Assembly: GCA_004557285.1 (NCBI GenBank)
Contig: SFEK01000015.1
Location: 1 to 23,227, forward strand
DNA from: Bacteroidales bacterium
GTDB lineage: Bacteria > Bacteroidota > Bacteroidia > Bacteroidales > Bacteroidaceae
Reading direction: 5' to 3'
Length of the DNA stretch: 23,227 bases
The first letter of the stretch is position 1. Each line of letters begins with the position of its first letter. The notes beneath the pieces were generated by a model. That model was given only the letters and a program-made list of their open reading frames with translations. It searched no databases and was not told the origin of the DNA. Positions 15,434-23,167 of this stretch are shown here, in pieces. Position numbers and translations under genes: made by a program.

Positions 15434-17407
15434 ATGAAAAGAAAATTATTATATATGGCCATGGGCGTTGTAGGTATGATGGGGCTTCATTCATGCGACC
15501 TGGATGAATACAACCCTTCTGCAGGCTCCTCTACCATTGAGGATTTCGCCACATGGTCGGGATTGCAGACCAACTGCTATTCCACCCTGTATCATGAATT
15601 GTATTCCAAGGAAGACTTCCTCTTCTTCTCCGAATGCGGTACAGACCTGTGGCTCAATCTTGCCGACAAGGATTATGCTCAGCAGTATTTCTACTACGAT
15701 GCCATCGGTGTGGCCAACAGTCAGACCCGCAAGACATGGCAGCAGGCCTATTCTGTCATCGCCACCTGCAACTCGGTCATCAACAATGCAGGCAACGTGA
15801 ATGGCGGCGATGCCAATGCCATCAAAGTGTTGTCGGCTGAGGCCAAAACCATTCGTGCATTCATGCATCTGACACTCGCCACCTACTATGGACCAATTCC
15901 TCTTTGCACCTCAGAGGTGGGTGAAGTGGACAAGAATCCCAAGCGCAATACGCTGCAAGAGGTGTACAACTCCATTACTACCGACTTGAAGGAAGCTGCT
16001 GCCGACCTCGGCGTGGAGCCTTATGGCGGCAACTATGCCCGTGTGACCAAGAAGACCGCCCTCGGTCTGCTGGCCCGTGCCTATGCACAGGGTGCCGGTG
16101 AAGACCTTACCGAAAATGGCGTGTCTTACTGGCAGCGTGCCAAGGAAGTGGCTGAAGACCTGATCGCCAACAAGAACACCTACGGCTTGTATCTCTACGA
16201 CAATGTAGATGACCTCTGGGCCCAGGACAACAACCGCAACAACAAGGAAAACCTCTTCGTGGCTGCTGGTCTCGATGCACAGGGTCCTGATGCCGGTATG
16301 GCCGGTTCTTACCTCAACTGCCAGAACTGGCTCTACACCTTCACCATGTGTGATCCCTACAACATGAATCTGCTCTACAAAATCCAGACGAGCATGAACA
16401 ACTACCTCGGCACCAAGTCGGGTGGCATCATGGCACCTTCTAAATATGCCATCGATGTGTTCGGCGACTGGGACAAGCGTTATGAAAACTCTTTCCTCAC
16501 CGCCTTTGGTTACTTCACCGTAGAGGGTATGGCAGCGCGCTCATTCGACAAGCAGACAGTGACTCTTTCCTCAGCCACGTTGAAGCGTTATGGCATGAAT
16601 GAAGATTTTGCCAATGCCAAGGTTTATCCTTATGTGGCCATGAAGCAGGTAGAAAGCGCCATCGGCAAGCAGAATGTGGCCACTGGTATCTATGAGAAGG
16701 GTGGCAACCAGAACATCGTACCCACCAAGAATGCCTTTGTCATCGAGCAGCCCCTCGCCACCGACGAAGACCGTATCCTCATCTGGCTGTCCAAGAGCAA
16801 GCTCACCGACGAGGAGAAGAAACAGTACAAGTGTTTCGTGATGAACATCGACGACCTGTTTGATGCCGACGGCAACTACCGCAGCGAGCAGTGGCAGCCG
16901 GGCACCATGGCTACCAATGCCAACAAACTGTTCCCGTCGCTCATCAAGTTCAACTGGATTTATGATGGTGCCATGCGTGTCGATAATTATGAGTCGCGCA
17001 ACGGCGACGTGGCCATCATGCGTGCCGCCGAGGTGTATATGATTGCCGCCGAGGCCAATGTGATGCTGGGCAATGCTTCTGCTGCCGCACAGTATCTCAA
17101 ACCCCTGCGCGACCGTGCTGCCCGCACAGGTGTTGCTCCTGCACTCAGCAATCCCACCGAGCAGGACATCCTCGACGAGTATGCCCGTGAATTTGTTGGC
17201 GAGCACATGCGCTGGCCCGTGCTCAAGCGTCACGATGCCATCAAGAACGCCATCGCCAAGCACAACACCCGTGCCGCTTCCAACTGGAAGGATGCATATG
17301 TATGGAGACCTATTCCACAGTTGTTCCTCGACCAGATTTCCAACAAAGAGGAATTTGGTGACAATGGTTATGGCTACACCGCCAAGTCGGGTCTTGAAAA
17401 CTTTTAA
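15434..17407 (+). CDS. SusD/RagB family outer-membrane glycan-binding lipoprotein
   Basis: The lid partner of the SusC transporter, anchored by its lipidated cysteine C21 (lipobox LHSC). The 657-residue sequence opens CDLDEYNPSAG, shows the SusD TPR-like helices (AKTIRAFMHLTLATYYGPIPL, KKTALGLLARAYAQG, AEVYMIAAEANVMLGNASAAAQYL, LDEYAREFVGEHMRWPVLKRH) and ends WRPIPQLFLDQISN, the family's C-terminal mark. It is on the long side for SusD proteins. The ATG at 15434 is 54 bp behind susC in the same operon. Confidence 0.95.
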   Translation: MKRKLLYMAMGVVGMMGLHSCDLDEYNPSAGSSTIEDFATWSGLQTNCYSTLYHELYSKEDFLFFSECGTDLWLNLADKDYAQQYFYYDAIGVANSQTRKTWQQAYSVIATCNSVINNAGNVNGGDANAIKVLSAEAKTIRAFMHLTLATYYGPIPLCTSEVGEVDKNPKRNTLQEVYNSITTDLKEAAADLGVEPYGGNYARVTKKTALGLLARAYAQGAGEDLTENGVSYWQRAKEVAEDLIANKNTYGLYLYDNVDDLWAQDNNRNNKENLFVAAGLDAQGPDAGMAGSYLNCQNWLYTFTMCDPYNMNLLYKIQTSMNNYLGTKSGGIMAPSKYAIDVFGDWDKRYENSFLTAFGYFTVEGMAARSFDKQTVTLSSATLKRYGMNEDFANAKVYPYVAMKQVESAIGKQNVATGIYEKGGNQNIVPTKNAFVIEQPLATDEDRILIWLSKSKLTDEEKKQYKCFVMNIDDLFDADGNYRSEQWQPGTMATNANKLFPSLIKFNWIYDGAMRVDNYESRNGDVAIMRAAEVYMIAAEANVMLGNASAAAQYLKPLRDRAARTGVAPALSNPTEQDILDEYAREFVGEHMRWPVLKRHDAIKNAIAKHNTRAASNWKDAYVWRPIPQLFLDQISNKEEFGDNGYGYTAKSGLENF

Positions 17408-17417
17408 TCCAAAATAT

Positions 17418-17444
17418 GGGGGAGGGTAGTGATGCCCTCTCCCC
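17418..17444 (+). other. GC-rich intercistronic hairpin after susD
   Basis: GGGGGAGGG (17418-17426) pairs with CCCTCTCCCC (17435-17444) with one bulged T, 11 bases behind the susD stop codon. No T-run follows (TAACTGAAG), so it may attenuate or stabilise the susCD message rather than stop it fully. It would explain unequal expression of susCD and the next gene. Confidence 0.6.
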
Positions 17445-17488
17445 TAACTGAAGAATATCCATTTATTTATTCACTAAAACATTTAATT

Positions 17489-18985
17489 ATGAAAAAATTA
17501 TTTACTATTGTGGCGGCTGCTATGATTTCAGCATCCGCATTTGCTCAGGCACATTGTGAGTGGACTGCTGCTCAGCTGCCTGCTGCCAAGTTTGCCACTG
17601 CCGACGAAGCTGTAGCTGCCGGTTACAACACCTTGTGGACATTGCCCGATTATCTTGGTATGCCCGCATGCGACCTTATCAACAATGAGAACATCCAGGT
17701 GTCTCTGCCTTTGGCTTACAACTACATGTCTGTAGGTAGCGGCAAGTATTCTGGTTCTAACTACACATTCAAGCTCATCATGGGTATGAACAACTCTACC
17801 CGCGACGGTATCGACCCCGACATGTTCCTTGAGGGCTTGGAGAACAACGACTATGTGCGCAAGGCAGCCGACTCAGACCAGGGCAATCCCGTTTACGATG
17901 CCATCATCAAGGTGAATGTGAAGTCTGCCAACTATGGTGCCATCACTCTGCGCTACAACCGCGGCGGCAACAACTCTGCCATGTATGTGGTTGACTCTAC
18001 CAAATTGAAGAGGGTTCTCTGGAGCGTTACACGCTGTCCCGATGACAACATCCAGACCCATGTTGCACGTTTTGGTGTAGAGCCCGGTCACACCTATTAC
18101 ATCATGGCTTCTGAAAAAAGTTCTGTTGAGCTCTACGGCATTGAATACGACGAGTGTGCAGATGCTGACTACGAAGTGCTTGCTTCAGAAGAAAACTGCA
18201 CAGACCTGTGGACAGCCGCTCAGCTGCCTGCTGCCAAGTTTGCCACTGCCGACGAAGCTGTAGCTGCCGGTTACAACACCTTGTGGACATTGCCTGATTA
18301 TCTTGGTATGCCCGCATGCGACCTCATCAACAGCGGCAACGTCGTAGTTTCTCTGCCTTTGGCTTACAACTACATGTCTGTAGGCAACGGCAAGTATTCT
18401 GGTTCTAACTATGCCTACAAACTCATCATGGGTATGAACAACTCTACCCGCGACGGTATCGACCCCGACATGTTCCTTGAGGGTGTAGAGAACAACGACT
18501 ATGTGCGCAAGGCTGGCGACTCTGACCAGGGCAACGTAGTCAACGATGCCATCGTGAAGATTTCTGTTCCTGCAGAGAGCACCTACGGACGCGTTATCCT
18601 CAACTACAACCGTGGTGGCAACAACTCTGCCATGTATGTGGTTGACCAGACCAAGAGCATGCAGGTGCTCCAGTCAACAACCCGCTGTCCCGACGATGCT
18701 GTCAAGACCCACGCTGCTGTCTTCAACGTACAGCCCGGTCACGACTACTATGTCATGTCTTCTGAAAAGGGTTCTACAGAGCTTTATGCTGTAGGTTTTT
18801 GCTCAGCTGCTGATGCCAAGTATGCTACACTCGGCACCACTGGTATCGAGAACGTAACTGTCAACACCGTAGTTCCTGCTGACGGCAAGATCTATTCTAT
18901 CGACGGCCGTTTCGTTGGTAAGGACATGAACAACCTCGCCAAGGGCATCTACATCATGAATGGCAAGAAGTTCGCCGTGAAATAA
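17489..18985 (+). CDS. Secreted tandem-repeat protein of the pectin locus, function unknown
   Basis: A 498-residue protein with a Sec signal peptide (1-20, SASAFAQ) and no lipobox. Two repeats follow, 24-239 and 240 to about 452, with the same order of motifs: WTAAQLPAAKFATADEAVAA, LWTLPDYLGMPACDLIN, MGMNNSTRDGIDPDMFLEG, RGGNNSAMYVVD, TRCPDD, and a last strand PGHTYYIMASEKSSVELYGI or PGHDYYVMSSEKGSTELYAV. That last part looks like a beta-sandwich of the carbohydrate-binding type, but I know no family for the whole. The tail (about 456-498) ends KGIYIMNGKKFAVK, a C-terminal sorting-like sequence. Its place after susCD suits a glycan-binding accessory protein; that is inference. The ATG at 17489 gives the signal peptide; the frame is open from 17429. 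Confidence 0.85.
   Translation: MKKLFTIVAAAMISASAFAQAHCEWTAAQLPAAKFATADEAVAAGYNTLWTLPDYLGMPACDLINNENIQVSLPLAYNYMSVGSGKYSGSNYTFKLIMGMNNSTRDGIDPDMFLEGLENNDYVRKAADSDQGNPVYDAIIKVNVKSANYGAITLRYNRGGNNSAMYVVDSTKLKRVLWSVTRCPDDNIQTHVARFGVEPGHTYYIMASEKSSVELYGIEYDECADADYEVLASEENCTDLWTAAQLPAAKFATADEAVAAGYNTLWTLPDYLGMPACDLINSGNVVVSLPLAYNYMSVGNGKYSGSNYAYKLIMGMNNSTRDGIDPDMFLEGVENNDYVRKAGDSDQGNVVNDAIVKISVPAESTYGRVILNYNRGGNNSAMYVVDQTKSMQVLQSTTRCPDDAVKTHAAVFNVQPGHDYYVMSSEKGSTELYAVGFCSAADAKYATLGTTGIENVTVNTVVPADGKIYSIDGRFVGKDMNNLAKGIYIMNGKKFAVK
17558..18205. repeat. 648-bp internal repeat, unit 1
   Basis: First of two in-frame units at a spacing of exactly 648 bp. Between 17570 and 17676 only one base differs from the second unit, and 17757-17832 is also nearly identical, whereas the second half has drifted, including insertions at residue level. 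Confidence 0.9.
18206..18844. repeat. 648-bp internal repeat, unit 2
   Basis: Second unit, aligned to the first with offset 648. The strong identity includes synonymous positions in the 5' half, which points to a recent duplication or to gene conversion between the units. Confidence 0.9.
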
Positions 18986-19011
18986 TCACCGCTGAACATG
19001 ATTGATTAACA

Positions 19012-19045
19012 TACGGGCTGAAGGCTTCAAGGCTTTCAGCCCGTA
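19012..19045 (+). terminator. Hairpin after the tandem-repeat gene, possible terminator
   Basis: TACGGGCTGAA (19012-19022) and TTCAGCCCGTA (19035-19045) form an 11-bp stem, 26 bp behind the stop codon. AATTTGTCTG follows, a weak T-tract. Together with the promoter immediately downstream it separates the susCD unit from the pectinase gene. Confidence 0.6.
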
Positions 19046-19081
19046 ATTTGTCTGTACAAATCAAAATAATTCCATCAACAG

Positions 19082-19112
19082 TTGCATTGTATGGAAAAAT
19101 CCTTTACCTTTG
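19082..19112 (+). promoter_or_regulatory. Probable promoter of the CE8-PL1 pectinase gene
   Basis: TTG at 19082-19084 and TACCTTTG at 19105-19112 are 20 bp apart, a good fit to the Bacteroidetes -33/-7 pattern. The start codon follows at 19161, so the leader would be about 40 nt. No palindrome like that at 11818 is seen here. Confidence 0.65.
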
Positions 19113-19160
19113 CATCATCAGAAAATTGATCATGATATAATTACTAACTACTAATACCAA

Positions 19161-22100
19161 ATGATACAAATGAAAAAGAAGATTCAGAAGATGAGCCTGT
19201 CACTGGCCCTTTTAGGGTTTTCAACTGCAGTCTTGCCCGTTCAGGCCAAGATAGAAGGCAGTCTCGACCCAGAGTCGGTAGTGGCCCAATGGAGCAATGC
19301 CTCCACCTTTCCCAAGGTGATAGACATCAACTTCAGTGATTTGATCTGGCCTGGACAGACATGGACGGGCACCACGGGTAAGGACTGTCCCGAATATGCC
19401 GACAGTGCCTACGTCAATACCATTGTCCATGTGCCTGTCAACGGTGGGACAGATATCACTTATCCCGTGCTGTTCCATAACTGTACCTTTGCCAACAAGG
19501 AGAGCTACAAGGGATATGCCGGTGCCACATCGGCATTCTGCCGCCAATATTATCTCGGCGAGGCTCCTACGGGCAACAGTGATGCTACTTATAATAACTG
19601 GACCGTGCCGGGACACACCAACTACATTGAAGACAACATCGAGCGTGATGCCGATGGTGACCCCATCTATGGAGAAGCTGGTTTCGTGCAGTTCTGCCGA
19701 GACCCCTACATGCGCGACCCCGTGACCAAGAAGAAGGTGAGCATGCATGGCTGGATGGAAATCGACCATATCCCTTATGTGGAACGTGTGCAGTGGGCCT
19801 GGTCATCTACGGCATGGGGCCGAGGCATCAAATGCGATGTGAAGATAGGCGATGGCGACTGGAAACCCTTGGTGTGGATGGGCAGCAACAAACACAAGGA
19901 TGGCTACACCGTGTTTAGCGACCAGGGCTATTTCATGGAGAATGTCATCGATGCGCACGACGTGTCTATCCGCTGGCGCGTGTGGGACGGCGACAACAGC
20001 AAGACCTTAGTGCAGGTCAACGAAGACGGTAGCTCGGCCTTCGGTGTCACCATCGACTCGCTGTCGCAGCAGCAGACGGCCCGCGTACATAAAATACAGA
20101 TATTCGGCAGCGAGATTACTGCCGAACAGGCACAGTATGCCAAAGATCACCCAGTGAGGGATGTCGGCGTGCTCACCGACCTCAACCGCGGACAGCATGA
20201 GAAGCCCGATGCCGATGCCCCCGATGCCGATGCCCCGGTTGTGGCTTATACCGTGGCACAGGATGGCACGGGCGACTATACCAAGGTGCAGGAGGCCATC
20301 AATGCCGTGCCCAACGGGTCGCGCGGATTGATATACATCCGTCCCGGAGTCTATGAGGAGAACATTTATAGTGGCACCAAGTCGAGCAATGCCAAATTTA
20401 TCAGCCTGATTGGCGAAGACAAGGAAACCACCATCCTCACCTCAGGTGTGGACCGTGGAGCCAATAATTCGGAAAATACCTACAACGACTGCGCCGCACT
20501 CAATGTCTTTACCCAGCGTTTCTATGCCGAAAACCTCACCATCAGCAACACCTCGGGCAATGTAGGACAGGCAGAGGCACTTTACACCTCAGCAGATGCC
20601 CATCTGTTCAACAACTGCATCATCAGCGGTTATCAGGATACCTACAAGGCCAACGTGGCCTCGAGAGGCTATTTCACCAATTGCACCATTGTGGGAGCCA
20701 CCGACTTTATCTACGACAGTGGTCTGGAGTGGTTTGACGATTGTGAGATACGTTGTCTTCAAGGTGGAGGTTATATCACCGCAGCTGCCGATGCCGGCTT
20801 GAAGTTTACCAAGGTGTTCTATCCCGAACTGAGTGTTAGTCCGTTCTATGCTGGTCTTTTCTTCCGCCGCTGTCGGGTGGTGGCCGAAGATGGTGTCGAG
20901 GATGGCACCTACTATCTGGGACGCCCGTGGAAGGATAACTGTGGCACCATGTTCCTCAACTGCACCTTGGGCAAGCACATCAATCCCAAGGGATGGCTCG
21001 AATGGGATGGCCATGAACAAACCTGTGCTTACTTGGAATACAAGAGCATGGACGAAGAAGGCAACCTGATCGACACATCGTCGCGCGCTTCGTTCAGCCA
21101 TCAGGCCACAGATGCCGAGGTAGAGGCCTATATGAATCCCGATTTTCTCTTCAACCTCTTCTCTGACGTGCCGTTCAACTATTCGTTCATTCTCAAAGGG
21201 GCTGCCGCTCCCACCAATTTCAAGGCCGATGGCGACACCTTCACTTGGGAGTCGGACGATATGGCAGCTGGCTATCTGATATATAAGGATGGACAGTTTG
21301 AGGCCTTCGTCACCTCGCCCACCTTTACCAAGGATGCCGCTTCCACTGCCGTTTATACCGTGTGCAGCGTTTCGCGCCATGGTGTCACCTCAGAAAAAGT
21401 GACCATGAAGGAGAAAGACCAGCTCACAGCCTTCCCCACTGCCGAAGGCTTTGGCAAGTATGCCACTGGTGGTCGTGGTGGCAAGGTGGTGACAGTGACC
21501 ACACTCGACGACAGCGGCGAGGGATCCTTGCGCTGGGCTTTCAACCAATATCCCGATGAACCGTTGACCATCGTCTTTGCAGTGAGTGGCGAAATCCAAC
21601 TGAAGAGTCCGCTGAGCATCAAGCGTACCGACTGGACACTGGCCGGACAGACCGCTCCCGGCGAGGGCATCGTGCTTTCTCACAACAAGGTGAACTTTGG
21701 CGGTTCGCAAAACTTCATTGTGCGCAACATGCGTTTCCGTTCTGGAGCTACCGATACCGGCGGCAATGTGCTCACCGACCAGGCCTGCGGCGTGGAAAAC
21801 TGCTCCAACTTCATCTTCGACCACTGCAACTTCGGCTGGTCGGTAGAGGAGAACATGAATACACAAGACAGTCACTTCCTCACCGTGCAATATAGCATCG
21901 TGCACGAAGGCCTCTATAATGCCGGGCATCCCAAGGGCGTGCGCGGCTATGGCACCCAGTGGGGCGGTTCGCCGGCCACTTATCACCACAACCTCTTGGC
22001 ACACAACAATTCGCGTAGTCCTCGCTTCAACGGAGCCCGCGGCGACGACTATGTGGTGTTCATGGAATACATCAACAATGTGAACTACAATTTTGGTTCG

Positions 22101-23090
22101 GGTGGCGCCTATGGAGGTGAAAATACCGCTGATATCGTGAAATATAATGGCAAGAACTCAGCCCATGAGTGCAACTTCATCAACAACTATTACAAGCCCG
22201 GCAAGGCTTCACGCTCGGCAGGCAAGAACCTGTTCTTCACCTCGAGCTATGCACGCAGCGGTGCCACATCGTGGGCTCCTGCCAAGTGGTATGTCAACGG
22301 CAATGTCATGTCAGACGATGCCAATGCCACGGCAGACAACTGGAAGGCCGTGGGTGTAGAGACCTATTCGCTTGACGATATCCGTGTTGATGAGCGCATC
22401 GTCACCGAGACCCCCTATAATAAGTATTCTATCGACGGAGGTCGTGGCAACTACGATCCCGCCAAATACATGATGTATGGATATGCCACCGCCGAAGAAG
22501 CCTTTGACGATGTGGTGAATCATGCAGGCACCGTCAACCGCGACAAGGTGGAGCAGCGCATTGCGCAGGAAGTGGCCGATGGCACTTGTCTTTACGGAGG
22601 CTCTTTGGGAGCAGGCAAGGGCATCATAGACACCGAGAACGATGTCGAGGGCTTCTATGCCTATACCACCGACTATGCCGTGCCAGCCGATACCGATGGC
22701 GATGGAATGCCCGATGCATGGGAAACAGCACATGGCCTGAATCCAGCCACTGCCGACCAGAACACGCTCAACCGCGATGGCTACACCGCCTTGGAGGTGT
22801 ATCTCAACAGCTTGATGGGCGAATCCATGTCTGCCGATTTCTCTTCGGGCATAGCATTCCCTGTCATGGAGCGTCCGCAGGTCAGCTTCAACCGTCAGAC
22901 ATCCATGCTGACCGTCAGCGACAATGTCATCGGTTCGCGTCTTCAGGTGTTCACCACCGATGGCCGTTTGCTCCGCAGCATGGTCATCACCCATGTGCAG
23001 ACCCATCTCAGCGGTCTGCCCTCCGGCCTGCTTCTGATGCAGGTGAGCAACGGCATCACCTGTCCGCGCACCATCAAAGTAAAATATTGA
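19161..23090 (+). CDS. Bifunctional secreted pectin methylesterase (CE8) - pectate lyase (PL1)
   Basis: A 1309-residue exported enzyme that should remove methyl esters from homogalacturonan and then cut it by beta-elimination. Order: signal peptide (about 1-29); an N-terminal domain I do not recognise (about 31-335); an acidic linker DADAPDADAP (351-360, from a 15-nt duplication); CE8 (about 362-675) with Q470 in GNVGQAEAL, D493 in GYQDTY, D515 in GATDFIYDS, and YLGRPW (R588, W590); a fibronectin-III-like linker (about 680-750); PL1 (about 756-1010: AFPTAEGFGKYATGGRGGKV, AGQTAPGEGI, FDHCNFGWS, SRSPRF with likely catalytic R952); a calcium-binding TDGDGMPDAWETAHGLNP motif (1178-1195); and a C-terminal sorting-like domain (about 1238-1309). 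The ATG at 19170 is an alternative start. It is last in the locus and probably transcribed separately. Confidence 0.93.
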   Translation: MIQMKKKIQKMSLSLALLGFSTAVLPVQAKIEGSLDPESVVAQWSNASTFPKVIDINFSDLIWPGQTWTGTTGKDCPEYADSAYVNTIVHVPVNGGTDITYPVLFHNCTFANKESYKGYAGATSAFCRQYYLGEAPTGNSDATYNNWTVPGHTNYIEDNIERDADGDPIYGEAGFVQFCRDPYMRDPVTKKKVSMHGWMEIDHIPYVERVQWAWSSTAWGRGIKCDVKIGDGDWKPLVWMGSNKHKDGYTVFSDQGYFMENVIDAHDVSIRWRVWDGDNSKTLVQVNEDGSSAFGVTIDSLSQQQTARVHKIQIFGSEITAEQAQYAKDHPVRDVGVLTDLNRGQHEKPDADAPDADAPVVAYTVAQDGTGDYTKVQEAINAVPNGSRGLIYIRPGVYEENIYSGTKSSNAKFISLIGEDKETTILTSGVDRGANNSENTYNDCAALNVFTQRFYAENLTISNTSGNVGQAEALYTSADAHLFNNCIISGYQDTYKANVASRGYFTNCTIVGATDFIYDSGLEWFDDCEIRCLQGGGYITAAADAGLKFTKVFYPELSVSPFYAGLFFRRCRVVAEDGVEDGTYYLGRPWKDNCGTMFLNCTLGKHINPKGWLEWDGHEQTCAYLEYKSMDEEGNLIDTSSRASFSHQATDAEVEAYMNPDFLFNLFSDVPFNYSFILKGAAAPTNFKADGDTFTWESDDMAAGYLIYKDGQFEAFVTSPTFTKDAASTAVYTVCSVSRHGVTSEKVTMKEKDQLTAFPTAEGFGKYATGGRGGKVVTVTTLDDSGEGSLRWAFNQYPDEPLTIVFAVSGEIQLKSPLSIKRTDWTLAGQTAPGEGIVLSHNKVNFGGSQNFIVRNMRFRSGATDTGGNVLTDQACGVENCSNFIFDHCNFGWSVEENMNTQDSHFLTVQYSIVHEGLYNAGHPKGVRGYGTQWGGSPATYHHNLLAHNNSRSPRFNGARGDDYVVFMEYINNVNYNFGSGGAYGGENTADIVKYNGKNSAHECNFINNYYKPGKASRSAGKNLFFTSSYARSGATSWAPAKWYVNGNVMSDDANATADNWKAVGVETYSLDDIRVDERIVTETPYNKYSIDGGRGNYDPAKYMMYGYATAEEAFDDVVNHAGTVNRDKVEQRIAQEVADGTCLYGGSLGAGKGIIDTENDVEGFYAYTTDYAVPADTDGDGMPDAWETAHGLNPATADQNTLNRDGYTALEVYLNSLMGESMSADFSSGIAFPVMERPQVSFNRQTSMLTVSDNVIGSRLQVFTTDGRLLRSMVITHVQTHLSGLPSGLLLMQVSNGITCPRTIKVKY

Positions 23091-23091
23091 T

Positions 23092-23137
23092 AACATTAGG
23101 AGGTGACGTGTCTCACTTTACCTCCTAATGTTTTTTG
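23092..23137 (+). terminator. Intrinsic terminator of the pectinase gene
   Basis: AACATTAGGAGGT (23092-23104) and ACCTCCTAATGTT (23120-23132) are perfect inverted copies, 13 bp, followed by a T-run, starting one base behind the stop codon. The 15-base loop contains GTGTCTCAC, which is complementary to sequence further downstream. Confidence 0.88.
23098..23122. repeat. Palindromic element, copy A
   Basis: Read on the plus strand, this 25-base stretch matches the minus strand of 23143-23167 at 20 of 25 positions; AGGAGGTG and GTGTCTCAC are identical. It overlaps the left arm and loop of the terminator hairpin. Confidence 0.6.
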
Positions 23138-23142
23138 TTTTT

Positions 23143-23167
23143 GGTGCGGTGAGACACCGCACCTCCT
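23143..23167. repeat. Palindromic element, copy B (inverted)
   Basis: GGTGCGGT (23143-23150) and ACCGCACC (23156-23163) form a perfect 8-bp hairpin with loop GAGAC, and CTCCT follows. It is the inverted partner of 23098-23122. The last 60 bases of the window after it show no gene or further structure that I can support. Confidence 0.65.

Noticed and set aside
17558..18844. Frameshifted or duplicated separate gene
   Set aside because: The two repeat units are in one uninterrupted frame with a single signal peptide and a single C-terminal tail.
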